Origin: Lojkania enalia
Lineage: Eukaryota; Ascomycota; Dothideomycetes; Pleosporales
Assembly (NCBI GenBank): GCA_010094045.1
Contig: ML986781.1
Location: forward strand, 3,201 to 67,200
Reading direction: 5' to 3'
DNA: 64,000 nt
Position numbers and translations under genes: made by a program. The notes beneath the pieces are model-generated. The model ran no database searches and was not told the origin of the DNA. It saw nothing but the letters and a program-made list of their open reading frames with translations. Positions 47,019-58,254 of this stretch are shown here, in pieces. How positions within the stretch are numbered: position 1 is the first letter of the stretch; each line of letters opens with the position of its first letter.

Positions 47019-49865
47019 CTATGAGAACGCAACAATATCAACATCTGGAGACACCTCCCTCTCCATTACCTTAACTCCATCTAATCCGTTCTCAGCCTTA
47101 GTTGCTACCTCGGGAGAAGCTACGTTCGCAATCTTATCAATAATCTTTAAAGCCGCCATCTCCAAACCCAAGGGCGCCTGGGTGTCAACTAGCGTTTCCT
47201 CCTCAACCCACTCTACCATGCTAGACTCTGCTTCCTGTTCCACAATCGTGGTCTCATCGTCCTCCTGAGACTTTAGCTCTCGGTGGTGTGTTTGTACGAT
47301 CTGTTTGACATGCTCGCTTTGCGGCTTCACTTCGTCCTCGTTATTCGGCTTCACTCCTTCGTCTTCCAACTGATATTCTGTAACCGAGGTCGTCAGCGAG
47401 TCCAAGCTTTCCACTTGCTCGTCAAGGTATAAGTTAACCAAGGCATCCGAGATGTCCGTTCCCCATGGCACTGATGTATCTTGATCACCATCCGCAGCTT
47501 CGAGACTTGGTGAAGGAGGTAACGGTATCTGCTCAGGCAGTAGCTCCTCATCAACTGATGCGTCCTTCGAGGGCGATGACGTTGCCTTCCCGCGTGGTGT
47601 TTCGTCCTCGGGCAATGTTTGGTTCTCAAGAACCAGCCGCGTTTTGAACAGCGACTGGAAGGACGAGGACGCAGTCTTCGGCAAGCGCTCAGATTTAGAT
47701 GAAGCCACTTCATAGACGAAATCAGTTTTGGGGAATGCACTAGTATCGAAGGGCGTCTTTGGTAGTGAATCTGATTTGGGGAGCGGCTCGCTCTTCGACA
47801 ACATATCTGTCTTGAAGAGTGACTGTGTTTTAAATAGCGGCTCTTTAGTAGAAGGCTGGAAAGTACTCGACGATTGTTCAACCTTGGAAGGCGGCTTAGC
47901 CCCCAAAATGAACGGTGTTTTTGATTGCGCTTCGGTGCCAAAGGATACTTTGTAATCTAGTGATGAATACCATTGAAACAAGGACTGTGCTCCAAAAAGT
48001 TGTTCTTTGTTGACTGGCAGCTCTTTCGTAAAAAGTGGCTCCTTCGTAAGCGATGCCTGTTTCGTGAACAACGGCCTACTAAACGAGAAGGGCTGAACTT
48101 TGGACGCTGATTCAGAGTTAAAGATGTGTGGGGTTTCGGATGGTACTCTATTATTATTTGGTAATTTACTCCCGGGTGATTGGGTCGCTTTAGACTGCGA
48201 GTCACCATTGAGTAGTAGCTCGGTCTTAATCAACGACTGTGCCTTGGCTAGTGGCTCTTTGACCGAAAGTGGTCCATCACTCGACGACTGTTCAACTTTA
48301 GATGAAGAACCAGCCGAGAAGACAAACGGTCCTTTAGACGGTGCTTTAGAGAGTAGATCGGTCTTTAGTAGTGGCCTCGCGTTGACTTGCGGGTCGGTCT
48401 TGGACTGTTTATCCGCTTGGAGAGGAGAGACTCCAGCCATTGGTATTTGTGAACGCAATGCCTCACTCTTTAGCTGAAGTTTTGATTTGCTTAGTGCCTC
48501 CAGCTCAGTGTGTATCGAGAGCAGGCGATCCGAAATTTCCTCATAGCTCACCGGCTCTTTATATTTCGGCTCGCCTGGAACCCATCCTTGCTCCTCAATC
48601 TTCGATTTGGTTTCCACCTCTACCGGCTCCTTCTTGACCTCTGCCTTTTTCTTAATAGAAGCCTCATAATGCTCCAGTAATTTCATTGACGTGACGGTTT
48701 CACCATTCGCAACCAGCATTCCTACAACTTCCTTCCACTCAGTCTTTAGCGATCCATTCCACTCATAAGGGTTAGCCTTTTTGAAGAAAGTTGCCCAGTT
48801 ATCCAGCACTTGTATCGCTTTGTCTTGGCTGACTTCAAACCACTCCTGGTGACTCACTTGGCAATGCTCGGCCTTGCACCTCCGCTCCCGGCGCCACTCC
48901 TTGATTAGCTCATGGTGCGTGAGGGTCTCAGCACGCTGCGCATTTGGAACATCATCCACGCTAAACAATTTATTGGGTATATAACCACACTTCGACCAAC
49001 CCTCGAGACGGGCCTCAACAGAAACTGCCGTCCAACCTATTTTAACGTGGCCTGGAGAAGAAACCCGGTTGAAGATATAAACAGATCCAGTCTCAAAGTC
49101 TCGCTTGCACAAAGATTCGCAGATTTTCCATGAGACGGCGTCCTCAGGAGAGGGTTTTTGTATATGGGGTTGGAATTCAGATAGGGAGGCCTGGGAGTAG
49201 AGCGCGGTGAGTCTCGAGACGGGGGTCGTAGAAAAGTTGACTTCGCGGGAGCGGAGGTTGTAGCGCGTTTCGCTTCCCGAAGGTTGTATTCCAACTTGCG
49301 TAGTATTTGAAATTATGAGAGAGGTACGTGGGGCGGGTGTTGGGCTCGACTCAGGTTTCGAAGGCGTTGACGATTGGCTACCCGGCCGGTAGTAGGATGG
49401 ATTAGTTAAAGGAGTCTCGATTGTCGTATTACGAATAGGAGTTGGCGTAGTAGAGGTAGCGTAGGTACTAGAAGCTGGACTACTAGCCCACAATGTCGGT
49501 GCGGAAGTTGTAGGAGTGGACGGTTCGGCAGCTTGACCTTGGGCCTCTTCTAACTGTCGTTGGGTTAGAATCTCATCTAACCATCGCTTAGCTAATGGTA
49601 TCAAAAGTCCGATGTTCACAATGCGATCTCTATGCTGCGCTCTAGATTCTCTACAACAATTGCATAAGATATACTCGATGATATCGTCCATAAGGACATT
49701 CTCGCTTTGAGTGATACGTCGATGAAGTTCAATTGCCTGATTGTTGTCTCGGCAAAACCATCGACATCTTCGGCCTTGCTTGGTGAAAAAAATGCATTGG
49801 TTTTGCGCTGCAGGGTCGAGATCGTTATATCTGACAAAGAAATCTACACCTAGATTGTAAGACAT
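47019..49865 (-). CDS. T5orf172/MUG113-domain protein with internal repeats (948 aa)
   Basis: A single uninterrupted ORF of 948 aa starts at the ATG at 49865. Residues 1-105 contain a Cys-rich block (CIFFTKQGRRCRWFCRDNN, YILCNCCRE). A Ser/Thr/Pro linker follows. At about residues 255-355 lies a T5orf172/DUF1766 module (VYIFNRV, GHVKIGWT, ARLEGWSKCGY, HHELIKEWRRERRCK, HQEWFEV), the GIY-YIG-like fold seen in fission-yeast Mug113 and many fungal accessory proteins. Residues about 500-750 are made of degenerate units of some 70 residues (SKVEQSSS..., KEPLFKTQSLFKTDML, PF.F). The C-terminal 200 residues are acidic. The intact GIY-YIG-like motif suggests nucleic-acid binding or cleavage, but the catalytic state cannot be judged. 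The lack of introns over 2.8 kb is unusual for this neighbourhood. Confidence 0.85.
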   Translation of the reverse strand: MSYNLGVDFFVRYNDLDPAAQNQCIFFTKQGRRCRWFCRDNNQAIELHRRITQSENVLMDDIIEYILCNCCRESRAQHRDRIVNIGLLIPLAKRWLDEILTQRQLEEAQGQAAEPSTPTTSAPTLWASSPASSTYATSTTPTPIRNTTIETPLTNPSYYRPGSQSSTPSKPESSPTPAPRTSLIISNTTQVGIQPSGSETRYNLRSREVNFSTTPVSRLTALYSQASLSEFQPHIQKPSPEDAVSWKICESLCKRDFETGSVYIFNRVSSPGHVKIGWTAVSVEARLEGWSKCGYIPNKLFSVDDVPNAQRAETLTHHELIKEWRRERRCKAEHCQVSHQEWFEVSQDKAIQVLDNWATFFKKANPYEWNGSLKTEWKEVVGMLVANGETVTSMKLLEHYEASIKKKAEVKKEPVEVETKSKIEEQGWVPGEPKYKEPVSYEEISDRLLSIHTELEALSKSKLQLKSEALRSQIPMAGVSPLQADKQSKTDPQVNARPLLKTDLLSKAPSKGPFVFSAGSSSKVEQSSSDGPLSVKEPLAKAQSLIKTELLLNGDSQSKATQSPGSKLPNNNRVPSETPHIFNSESASKVQPFSFSRPLFTKQASLTKEPLFTKELPVNKEQLFGAQSLFQWYSSLDYKVSFGTEAQSKTPFILGAKPPSKVEQSSSTFQPSTKEPLFKTQSLFKTDMLSKSEPLPKSDSLPKTPFDTSAFPKTDFVYEVASSKSERLPKTASSSFQSLFKTRLVLENQTLPEDETPRGKATSSPSKDASVDEELLPEQIPLPPSPSLEAADGDQDTSVPWGTDISDALVNLYLDEQVESLDSLTTSVTEYQLEDEGVKPNNEDEVKPQSEHVKQIVQTHHRELKSQEDDETTIVEQEAESSMVEWVEEETLVDTQAPLGLEMAALKIIDKIANVASPEVATKAENGLDGVKVMEREVSPDVDIVAFS

Positions 49866-51462
49866 CGCTAGGCATGTGAACTACAACTCCATGTTAGATC
49901 GCAGGGGCCAACGGGGTTTATGTAGATCACTGGAGCAGCCCGCGTAGAGAGATGCGAGGCTGGGGATACGCCTATCGTTGCCTAACTCTCGAGTCGGATA
50001 CGCCTGACCTACTTTTAGCGCTAATTATAGAGCCGACACGGTTCTCCTGGCGCTGAGGCGTTCTCGACAACCAAACAGAATGGACCTTTTGACAAGGTTT
50101 AGCGAACCCTGGGTCATCCTGCTTAACCATGCAAGTTACTCCAAAAGCGGTGGTAGAAAACCTCCAAAAAAGAGTCAACAGTCCCCGGACATAGGGTTAC
50201 TGTTGTAAACTGACCGCATATGTAGATAATGTATTTTTCATGCCGAAGCGATATCACCTTTGCTTTGATTGACATTTGCTATTGAGGCTATGAATAAAAT
50301 TGCTGTCCTTCCGACTAGGGCATGATTTAGTGGCTTATTCTCCCTTGGGTCAGGGTGCTAGGAGTATCGTTCTTGTGCAAAACGAAAACGAATCGGATGT
50401 CCAATGGATGTGATCTCTATCGCTTTCAATGGCTTGGACTGTACCATTATACACGATGGCTTTAGGTAAGTTAGGGGACCTTTCTCTATTAGACTTTAGG
50501 CGAATTAGTAACAAAAGAACCAAAGATACTACATCTAACTAGGTAACACACCAGTCAGTAGAATCTCATAATAAGAACATATCCATTCGACTGAATAGAT
50601 GTTGAACCAATAATGCTTTGGAATTGCATTTGATCGATCCTTGGTATTTCTAAGTTGACAATTGGACGTTGTGAATCCTCCTCGACTATGCTATAAGATA
50701 GTCGGTGGGCCGTTAAGTGGACTACTTAATAAGTATCTATGTTGAATATCATGGTGTTGAACGTTATGGTACTGAACATCATGGTGGCTGAAACACGTAA
50801 CAGGGCAGGGGTGAACATACATATATAGGATCCACACCCCACTAGCTTGTAAAATATAACAATCAAAACGTCTATTACTTCTTACAACAATCTATGCGCT
50901 CATCAATCCCATTAGCAAATCTAAATTAGTAAGGCTACCTACAATTTAATAATCACAGCCAAGTGCAGGTTCATGCACTAGTGAGCTCAGATAGGAACGC
51001 GGAATAGCATTATTAACGTGGTGCAATGTGCAATGTGAGGCTTGAATTCAAAGTCAGCATTCTTCATCGGTGCACATGTAGGGTCTTTATGACAAGATCT
51101 AGCGCCCCACCCAATAGAAACTTCCTGATATTTCCCCGCGGAAGTTTTTACCTGCAACCATCGGCCACCATCATGCAGATAACCGTAGAACGTGGGAGAC
51201 GGTGGTACGATTTTACTTCTTACAAATCCACAGACAGCCCAAGACCAGTTCGCTTTAGGAAGGAGGGGCAATTCCTTACCCCTCGGCAAGGGATCCATCG
51301 AACCTCCGCGAGTGAACGTCACTACTCGAGGAACTTTACTTTGAAGAATGGGGATGAGTATAAATACGATGTAGGGGCCGGCGGGACCCCCACTTTTCGT
51401 TCAGAGTGTCCAGTTTCACTGAGTTCATTTGATACGCATCCTGAAAGCACACAACAGCTGCA
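49866..51462. other. Intergenic, no supported gene
   Basis: AT-rich with many short ORFs. A repeated phrase near 50740-50790 (TTGAATATCATGGTGTTGAACGT, then GGTACTGAACATCATGGTGG) hints at a short tandem duplication. The promoter of the oxidoreductase lies at the right end. Confidence 0.45.
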
Positions 51463-52778
51463 ATGCCCGAAGAACACTCCCACCATGCCCTTCCAAAGGA
51501 GGTCGAGGGCGAAAACCACCTCACCAACAAGCCCATGCCGGGAATCTCGTACTTCACTCCTATGCAGGACCCGCCTGCGGGAACCGCGCTTGGGATGAAA
51601 GATGGTAGCGACAAGATTCCGAAGCTGTTCACCCCGCTCAAACTTAGAGGTATCATAGTGCAGAACCGCATTTTTGTAAGGTCATCGCATATTGGAGATT
51701 CTTCTTGGAGCTGATTTACCTGCATTTATAGCTCTCTCCTCTCTGTCAGTATTCTGCCGAAGACGGTCATCTCACGAACTGGCACATTGCCCACCTGGGC
51801 GGAATCCTCCAGCGTGGACCAGGCCTCGCTATGGTAGAAGCAACAGCTGTGGTTCCTGAAGGACGTATCACACCTGAGGACAGCGGTTTGTGGAAAGATT
51901 CACAAATCGAACCCTTGAAGCGCGTCGTCGAATTCGCTCACTCGCAGAACCAGCACATCGCCATCCAGCTTGCACACGCCGGTCGCAAAGCTAGCACAGT
52001 CGCGCCCTGGCTGAGCATGGGAGACATTGCTACGAAAGAGTTGAAAGGGTGGCCGGACAATGTATATGCCCCCAGCGCAATCCCCTACAACGAGCGCCAC
52101 TGCAAGCCAAAGGAGATGACGAAGCAGGACATTGAAGACTTAAAGCTTGCATGGAAGAAGGCCGCCGAGCGCGCTCTGAAGGCGGGTTTCGACGCCATTG
52201 AAATCCACAATGCGCACGGGTATCTCCTGCACTCTTTTCTGTCGCCGGCCTCTAACAAGCGCACTGATGAGTACGGAGGCTCGTTCGAGAATCGCATCCG
52301 TTTGACGCTCGAGATCGTTGAGGTCATCAGGAATACCATTCCGGATACCATGCCGCTTCTCCTCCGAGTTAGCGCTACGGACTGGCTTGAGGAGGCGGGC
52401 ATCGACGGCTGGACGCTCGATCAAACGGTCAAGCTGGCGGAGATCTTAGCTACCAAAGGCGTCAATCTGCTTGACGTCTCATCTGGTGGTCTACATCCGC
52501 AGCAGCACGTCCACGGTGGTCCGGGGTATCAGGAGCCTTTCGCAAAAGCCGTGAAGGATAAAGTCGGTGACAAGATGCTTGTCAGCGCTGTTGGAACTAT
52601 CACTGGCGGCAAGCAGGCTAACGAGTATCTTGAAAATGATAATCTAGATGTCATCTTTGCGGGGAGGATGTTCCAGAAGAACCCGGGATTGGTGTGGGCG
52701 TGGGCAGATGACCTTGGAGTTGAGGGGCGGTGGGCAAATCAGATTAGGTGGGGCTTCGGTGGTAGGGGGAAGAAATGA
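51463..52778 (+). CDS. Old yellow enzyme family FMN oxidoreductase, YqjM-like (419 aa)
   Basis: Exons 51463-51675 and 51732-52778 join in frame (intron GTAAGG...TTATAG) to 419 aa. FMN/TIM-barrel signatures: KLFTPLKLRG, LSPLCQYSAEDG across the splice (the YqjM-type Cys that tunes the flavin), QLAHAGRKAST, EIHNAHGYLLHSFLSP with the substrate-binding His pair, NKRTDEYGGSFENRIR, and VIFAGRMFQKNPGLVW for phosphate binding. The thermophilic/YqjM class reduces activated C=C bonds of alpha,beta-unsaturated carbonyls with NADPH. The N-terminal 45 residues before the barrel are an unusual extension with no clear targeting signal. The physiological substrate is unknown; several fungal homologues act in detoxification or specialised metabolism. 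Confidence 0.92.
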
Positions 52779-53315
52779 TTTGATGCATTCCAGCGTGCAT
52801 AGAGAATTTAATATATGTGACTTTTTTGGGATCAAATGGGAGTTTTGAGGCATAGTGGATGCTTTCTATGCTCGAGGGTTTAATATGGTGTACGCTGTCT
52901 CTTGTTTGAGTTCTGAATAATTAAATGCATTTCAAGGTTAAGTGGTCGGAGCGGACGGGTGCAGCGTTGCGCATGTGCTCACCGATCGATTTTGATTTCT
53001 CCTTTCGGTAGTTACTAGCACAGTGATCCAAGCAAGGAGCGAACCGCATCTTATAAATCCTATCCACGTACTTTTCGTGCGCCGATGAACTCGAACCTTG
53101 GAACACATTCCAAGGTTTAGTCATGCATTATCCCTTACGCGGGGTGGGTTTGTTGGGAAAGCTTGCTACAACGTCACTCTCTTTGCCCACATTTGTATAT
53201 TTTGGAGGCGATGTCGCTTTTCAATATATGCTGTAGGCCACTACGATGACCTGTTCGTGGATTGAATAGATTCGTTTATTTTTGATTTTTTTTGTCCGCG
53301 GTGAGAAACGGATCG
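52779..53315. other. Intergenic
   Basis: No ORF with support. T-rich 3' flank of the oxidoreductase. Confidence 0.5.
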
Positions 53316-53516
53316 TTATTGATGACGCGTAGTATTTGGGTTCACCATACATGGATGTGTCTTTGAAGTCGACACCTCTTCAATACTACGCCTACGACCA
53401 TGTGAATGCATATTCCGTACTAGAGTCACGGCTAGGTAGACACCAGCACTAGTCCATGAGTAGCCAGTCCAGGCAATGAGGTTTACGGCGAGCAAGGTAC
53501 TACTCTTCTGGGCCAT
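53316..53516 (-). CDS. Possible small membrane protein (66 aa)
   Basis: The ATG at 53516 opens a 66-aa frame with one hydrophobic segment (STLLAVNLIAWTGYSWTSAGVYLAVTLV, given in parts: LLAVNLIAWTGYSW, GVYLAVTLV) and a basic tail (HSHGRRRS). The frame continues upstream to a potential AG acceptor, so it may be the last exon of a larger gene that I could not trace. Unknown family. Confidence 0.3.
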   Translation of the reverse strand: MAQKSSTLLAVNLIAWTGYSWTSAGVYLAVTLVRNMHSHGRRRSIEEVSTSKTHPCMVNPNTTRHQ

Positions 53517-54569
53517 TCGAGTCTGAGTATGCTCCCACCAATCTGTCAATCTGATTTGATGTTATGAGTAGAATATTTTTTTCGAAAATTAAGGCGCGCA
53601 GCTGTTCGATTATCGAGTCACCGTCCTAGAGTATTCATTGATGCCGACACATCGCATGATCGCCGCTTCTTAACTACCTCGACTGTTCAAGCGTTACCGA
53701 AACCACTACACAACACTCCCCACCTCAACATCAGATTCACTCTTCCATCATCCATCTTCTAGCATATATCGCATCGGGCGGAGATGTTTTGTCGAAATTG
53801 AGCGCTTCCTGAGGAATAACTCAATTCATCCATCGCCAATCCATACTGAACATGTGAAACCTATTAGGTCGGGGAAGGAGCGCGCGGCAAAATCTCGAAG
53901 TCCAGCGGGATCTATGGACATCAGCACCTTATTTGCTCGACGATGTAATCTCGTTAGATGGCATTGCGTTCGAGGGGAAGAAAGAGCTAGAATTGGGGAT
54001 TGGATTGAGTTTCTATGGACTAACCGGTGACGAGTTAGCCAACTCCTAATTGCCACGATTTAAAAATCTCGGCTGCGGTCTTGGACAAGGCTGTTCAGGA
54101 GAGGCTGCTTGTCTCCACGATAGCGTAACGCTCATTTCGCGCCGCGACAAGACCGTAGTGGACGTCTTTATGCTTGGTTGGGCCCAGTCCAAGAACGCCA
54201 AATTACAGCTAATTTGGACCGTACCACCCACCAATAGCCAATCTAATTTATCAACAAGCGAAAGAAAAATCATCAAGAAAGAAGCACCACGCGGGGAGTT
54301 TTTTAACTTTTATGATTTGTTGAGATCAGTTTAGACAGTTAAACAAGCTACACATTTCAGTAAAGATTTACTAACAACCTAGTCCAGTCCAATATAGATG
54401 ATACCCAGATCTAGCCAGAAAGGTAGATGATATAGGGAGCATGTGGGTATCTGACGAGAAGCATACCTCCAGACGTCGACGCCGGATAGCTGGATGGTGA
54501 ATACGAATGGGAATATACACAACGATGAAAGGAAACGCTCAACCCTCCCTCCCCAACCAAACATATCGT
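53517..54569. other. Intergenic, no supported gene
   Basis: Short ORFs on both strands, none with a domain. It includes the 3' flank of the Asp f 4-like gene. Confidence 0.45.
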
Positions 54570-55712
54570 TTAAGAGAAGCTGACACGAAGGGTCTCTCCA
54601 CCCTGGGGAATCGAGCAGCCGCCACCAACGCCAGCCATAATAGGGTCGTAGCCCTGACCACCGCCGTTGCTGGAGTCGCAGTTAACGAGCTCATAGCCGG
54701 TCTCGCAAGATGAGGCGCCGTTAGTGCACTGGTAGACGCAGGTGTTCATGTCCGAAGTGCAATACGAGCCCTTGGCGGAGATGCTGTTGCCGTGCATGTT
54801 GACGTTCTTGGAGACATCGAATGCGCCGGTGCCGGGAGTGCCGTCGACGGGGAAGTTCATCTCGATCCAGGTATTGTCAACGGCGCCCCAGAACGAGAGT
54901 TTAGTGTCTGGGTAGACAGGGGCGCAAGCGGAAGGGACGTTCCCAGCCCAAGAGGCGGTGTAGCTCTCGCCCGGCTTAAGCGCCACTGTGAGTTCGGGCT
55001 CATATTTGTTGAGACACATGCCAGCGAAGGGGTCCGATGCGTCTCCCTTGACCCAACAGAAGACAGTTACGTCTACGTTGGCGTCGTTCTGGAACTTGAC
55101 CTTCCACTTGCTGCTATCGCCGAGCCAAATCCTGCCGTTGGCGTTCTTAGCGTTCTTGCCCATTCCGCTAATTCCAAGCTTCTGGACCAGATCCGACACA
55201 CCCGACATTATGTCACCAACAGCATCCTCCAGTTTATCGACAATACTCTCTTTGGTCGACTCGGGGGCTTTCTCGGACGTAGGAGCAGGGGTGTATTTAG
55301 GAGCCTCGGATGTAGCCTCGACCTTGGGGGCAGCAGAGGTAGTTGGCTCTGGCTCCGGCTCCGGTGTGGGCTCTGGGGTTGGCGTAGGCGTAGGCGTAGG
55401 CGTCGGAGTGGCGGACGAGGAAGCGAAGACAGAGCTCCAGTCTACATGGCTATAGTCGATTGTGTTGAAGTCCACGCTACCGACATCAACGGCAACCTTA
55501 TTCCAGTCAACATCATAGCTGGGGTTTCGCTTCACCTCTCTGGAGAAAGCAGTCAGTGCGCTGCATAGGATAGGAGAGGATAGGACAGGATAAGAGACGA
55601 CTCAGGATACTCACGCGTGGCGACGTGCATGGAAGCTGGCGTGGCGGACAGAGAGGGCAGCGGCCTGACCGACGGCAAGGGTGCTTAGCACCAATGTAGA
55701 TGTGCAGCGCAT
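54570..55712 (-). CDS. Secreted Asp f 4-like protein with a PT/PE-rich linker (362 aa)
   Basis: Exon 55712-55615 encodes a signal peptide (MRCTSTLVLSTLAVGQAAAL). The second exon starts at 55560 or, through an alternative in-frame acceptor, at 55539, and ends at 54570. A Kex2-like site (EVKR) precedes the mature part. Then comes a linker of TP and EP dipeptides (about residues 70-100) and a region rich in Ser/Pro/Glu. The C-terminal domain (about residues 175-362) has DVTVFCWVKGD, MCLNKYEPELTVALKPGES, SFWGAVDNTWIEMNFP, and several Cys (YCTSDMNTCVYQC, SSCETGYELVNC). The layout resembles Asp f 4-type secreted allergens of moulds. The match is by architecture, so the family name is tentative. It is likely exported to the wall or medium. 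Confidence 0.75.
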
Positions 55713-58221
55713 TGTTAAGAGCGTATTTTATGGTGGTTGGATATGGATATTGCGATGCGAATATGGGGATCGTTAACGTCGTAGAACGGGGAGTTGGCGA
55801 GGAGTCAATAGGGGAACGCGGGAGACAGCGAATGACGAGCTGGTGAGCAAAGGAGTGACTGAAGAACAGACAGTAGGCCCGCGTGAAAGAGTGAACGCGG
55901 GATAATGGCTGCTCTAAGCAAAAGGAAGGCGAAAGGGCGGTCTCGTAACGCTCGTGAGGGTAAAAGAGAGCATAAGAAGAGAAGGGAGAGGCGCGCGAGG
56001 CGGACGAGAGCCACGCTTACCCATCCTGTCTTCAGCCGGCGAGCTCAGACTCATACTCAGACTCAGGAGCCTGAGCCGGTCTGAGCGCATGTTGTGGAGA
56101 CAGACTAGGGCCTCGATTGCTGCTCATCTCCCGTGCATCTGCCCTTCCATAAGAGGACTAGCGCGGCGGCCCGAAAAAGAACAATCACCGCACTTCATCG
56201 CTCCTCATCTCGCGCGCGGCCAATAGGCATGTGTGCCTGGCGAGTAGGGACTGGGGATTGCGAGCGCTGATTGGTGTGCCTGGATTCGCGTCCCCTGGCC
56301 GGCGTCTTGGTGGGGTCTTGGTGTCCGACGTTTCAGGTCCTGGGAGGGAGACAATGAAGAGTCTGGCGAAAACAGGCTGTAGCACGCACACACACTATTG
56401 CTGTCGCACACCTCTCAGACGCACGTGTTGGCCATCCATTTGCCCATCTACCGGGTCCTAGTAGCTGCGCTCACCGCTGACGTCTGTGGCCTTTGTCCAA
56501 CGACTCCTGCAATGGGTTTTTCCGCCTGCTACGTATGTACTGTACTGTACAATATCGTCGCGTCGTCTTCCTTCTGTGCCCAGGCACGGACAAGACGCGC
56601 AATTCATTGCGATTTGCGCTTTAGTGGGGACCCGTAGTCTGCACCACCACGCTCATTGGCACTGGGGGCGCGGTGTGTCCCTAAACGGCGCTGTCTTAGG
56701 ACGTTAAACTATGGTCGACCACCAGCGCTCGGCAATTCAAAACCACTTCCAGAGCGTCTGCGAACGCAAAGCAGTTATTGTTGGATTCTGCTCAGATGAA
56801 TTCACTGACTCCACTTGGAATCGAAACTCCTTCGCCGCAGGAAGCCGCCGAGCGAACAAGCTTGTTCAGCCTCTGTGATGTTCTTTTCGCGCCTCGACGG
56901 CTTACAGCGCCCAACCAACCATGATCAACTATCCACCACATCACAACATGGTTCGTCAGCGCTGCAGCAGTGACGCAAGCACACCTTTTCAAAACACTCT
57001 GCAGGCACGGCATCTCGCTGCAGGTGAGCCATTTTCCTCTCTCCATTCAGATGCGCCGATGCAGCTACACTACAGCCCTGCCACAAGGCACGGCCGATAA
57101 GGACTTATCGCAACGTGGTAATCGCTGCGTCGGACGCGAGGCAGCTGCTACATACACCATCCTGCCCGTCCAGCCAGGAACAGGTTTTCATCCCATTATC
57201 AACGGCTTGCTAGCGACCGTCAGCAAGCGAGCCAGCGCTGATAAACTGTGGATTAACGTGGAGCATGGTAGTTGTGGAGATTAGCCCTGCTACTTCGGCA
57301 ACTCACAATGTGGACACATGGTTGTTGCCACGCACTCACCCAGACGCACATGTAAATTTTTTTTTCTTGGTTGCAGTAGTACTGCCATATGAAGGCGCCC
57401 CATATTTTTGAAAGGAAATTTCTTTTTCTGTTTCATATTTCCACATTTATTGTCGAGTTTTTATTCGTCAGAGTCGCAAATTTTGCATGTCCCAATTTTC
57501 TTGTCCGCTCTTTTTTGGCACGATATTTCTCCTCCGGACCGAGAGTGCGCGCTGCAATATAAACGGCTCGTGCTGCATCTCTAGCCACGTTGTCTGTCCT
57601 CCGAAATAACGATGGTCGAAGATCGATGATCATGTCATCGTTTAGCGCTGCGGATCGGTCGATAGCAATAGGAAACCATCAGCTTAGTCTGGTCGTGCAT
57701 GTAGATAAGACGGGTAAGCCTAAATAAATGTGTATGTCCGTATGTATGTATACGATCAGCGGGCTTGGCGAGGGATGGAACGAAGCAAGGATGGTGATGT
57801 CAGATTATACATACAGTAGACTACGTATGTATGCATGTTCTGTTAGGAAGGCGCTCTACATGTGTATGAAGGAATGGAGTCAGTATACTTGGAGAAAGAT
57901 TCTTAGATTGGATTATACTTGGATTGTACTAGCTCCGTTCGTATCATGCCTAGATACCTAGTATATACGGGTACGAGGATAGATAGGGTTGGGGCTAAGT
58001 TGAGTTCGATTAACCTTATCGATTGGCTTATCGATATTCTGCCGTGCAGGTAAGTTGAGTTAGGTTGGGTTAGGTTGAGTTGGTGCGGCGAAAGTGTTAT
58101 GGAAACTTAGTACTAACTACCACAGGGAAGAGTTTGTTGGGTCCTAGACACACACTACGATGCGGAAGTTTGGCAGTGGGATTTTTATTTTTTAGGAACC
58201 CCCTGGCCCCCCCCCCTTCCC

Positions 58222-58254
<33 letters not shown>

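Noticed and set aside
54792..55568. 258-aa plus-strand ORF antisense to the secreted protein
   Set aside because: It mirrors the TP/EP repeat and Cys-rich exon, starts inside the coding region and has no domain. The minus strand has a signal peptide, splice sites and family features.
57433..57633. 66-aa minus-strand ORF (RDAARAVYIAARTLGPEEKY)
   Set aside because: It reads like coding sequence for part of its length but has no partner exons, no domain and lies in a repeat-rich stretch.
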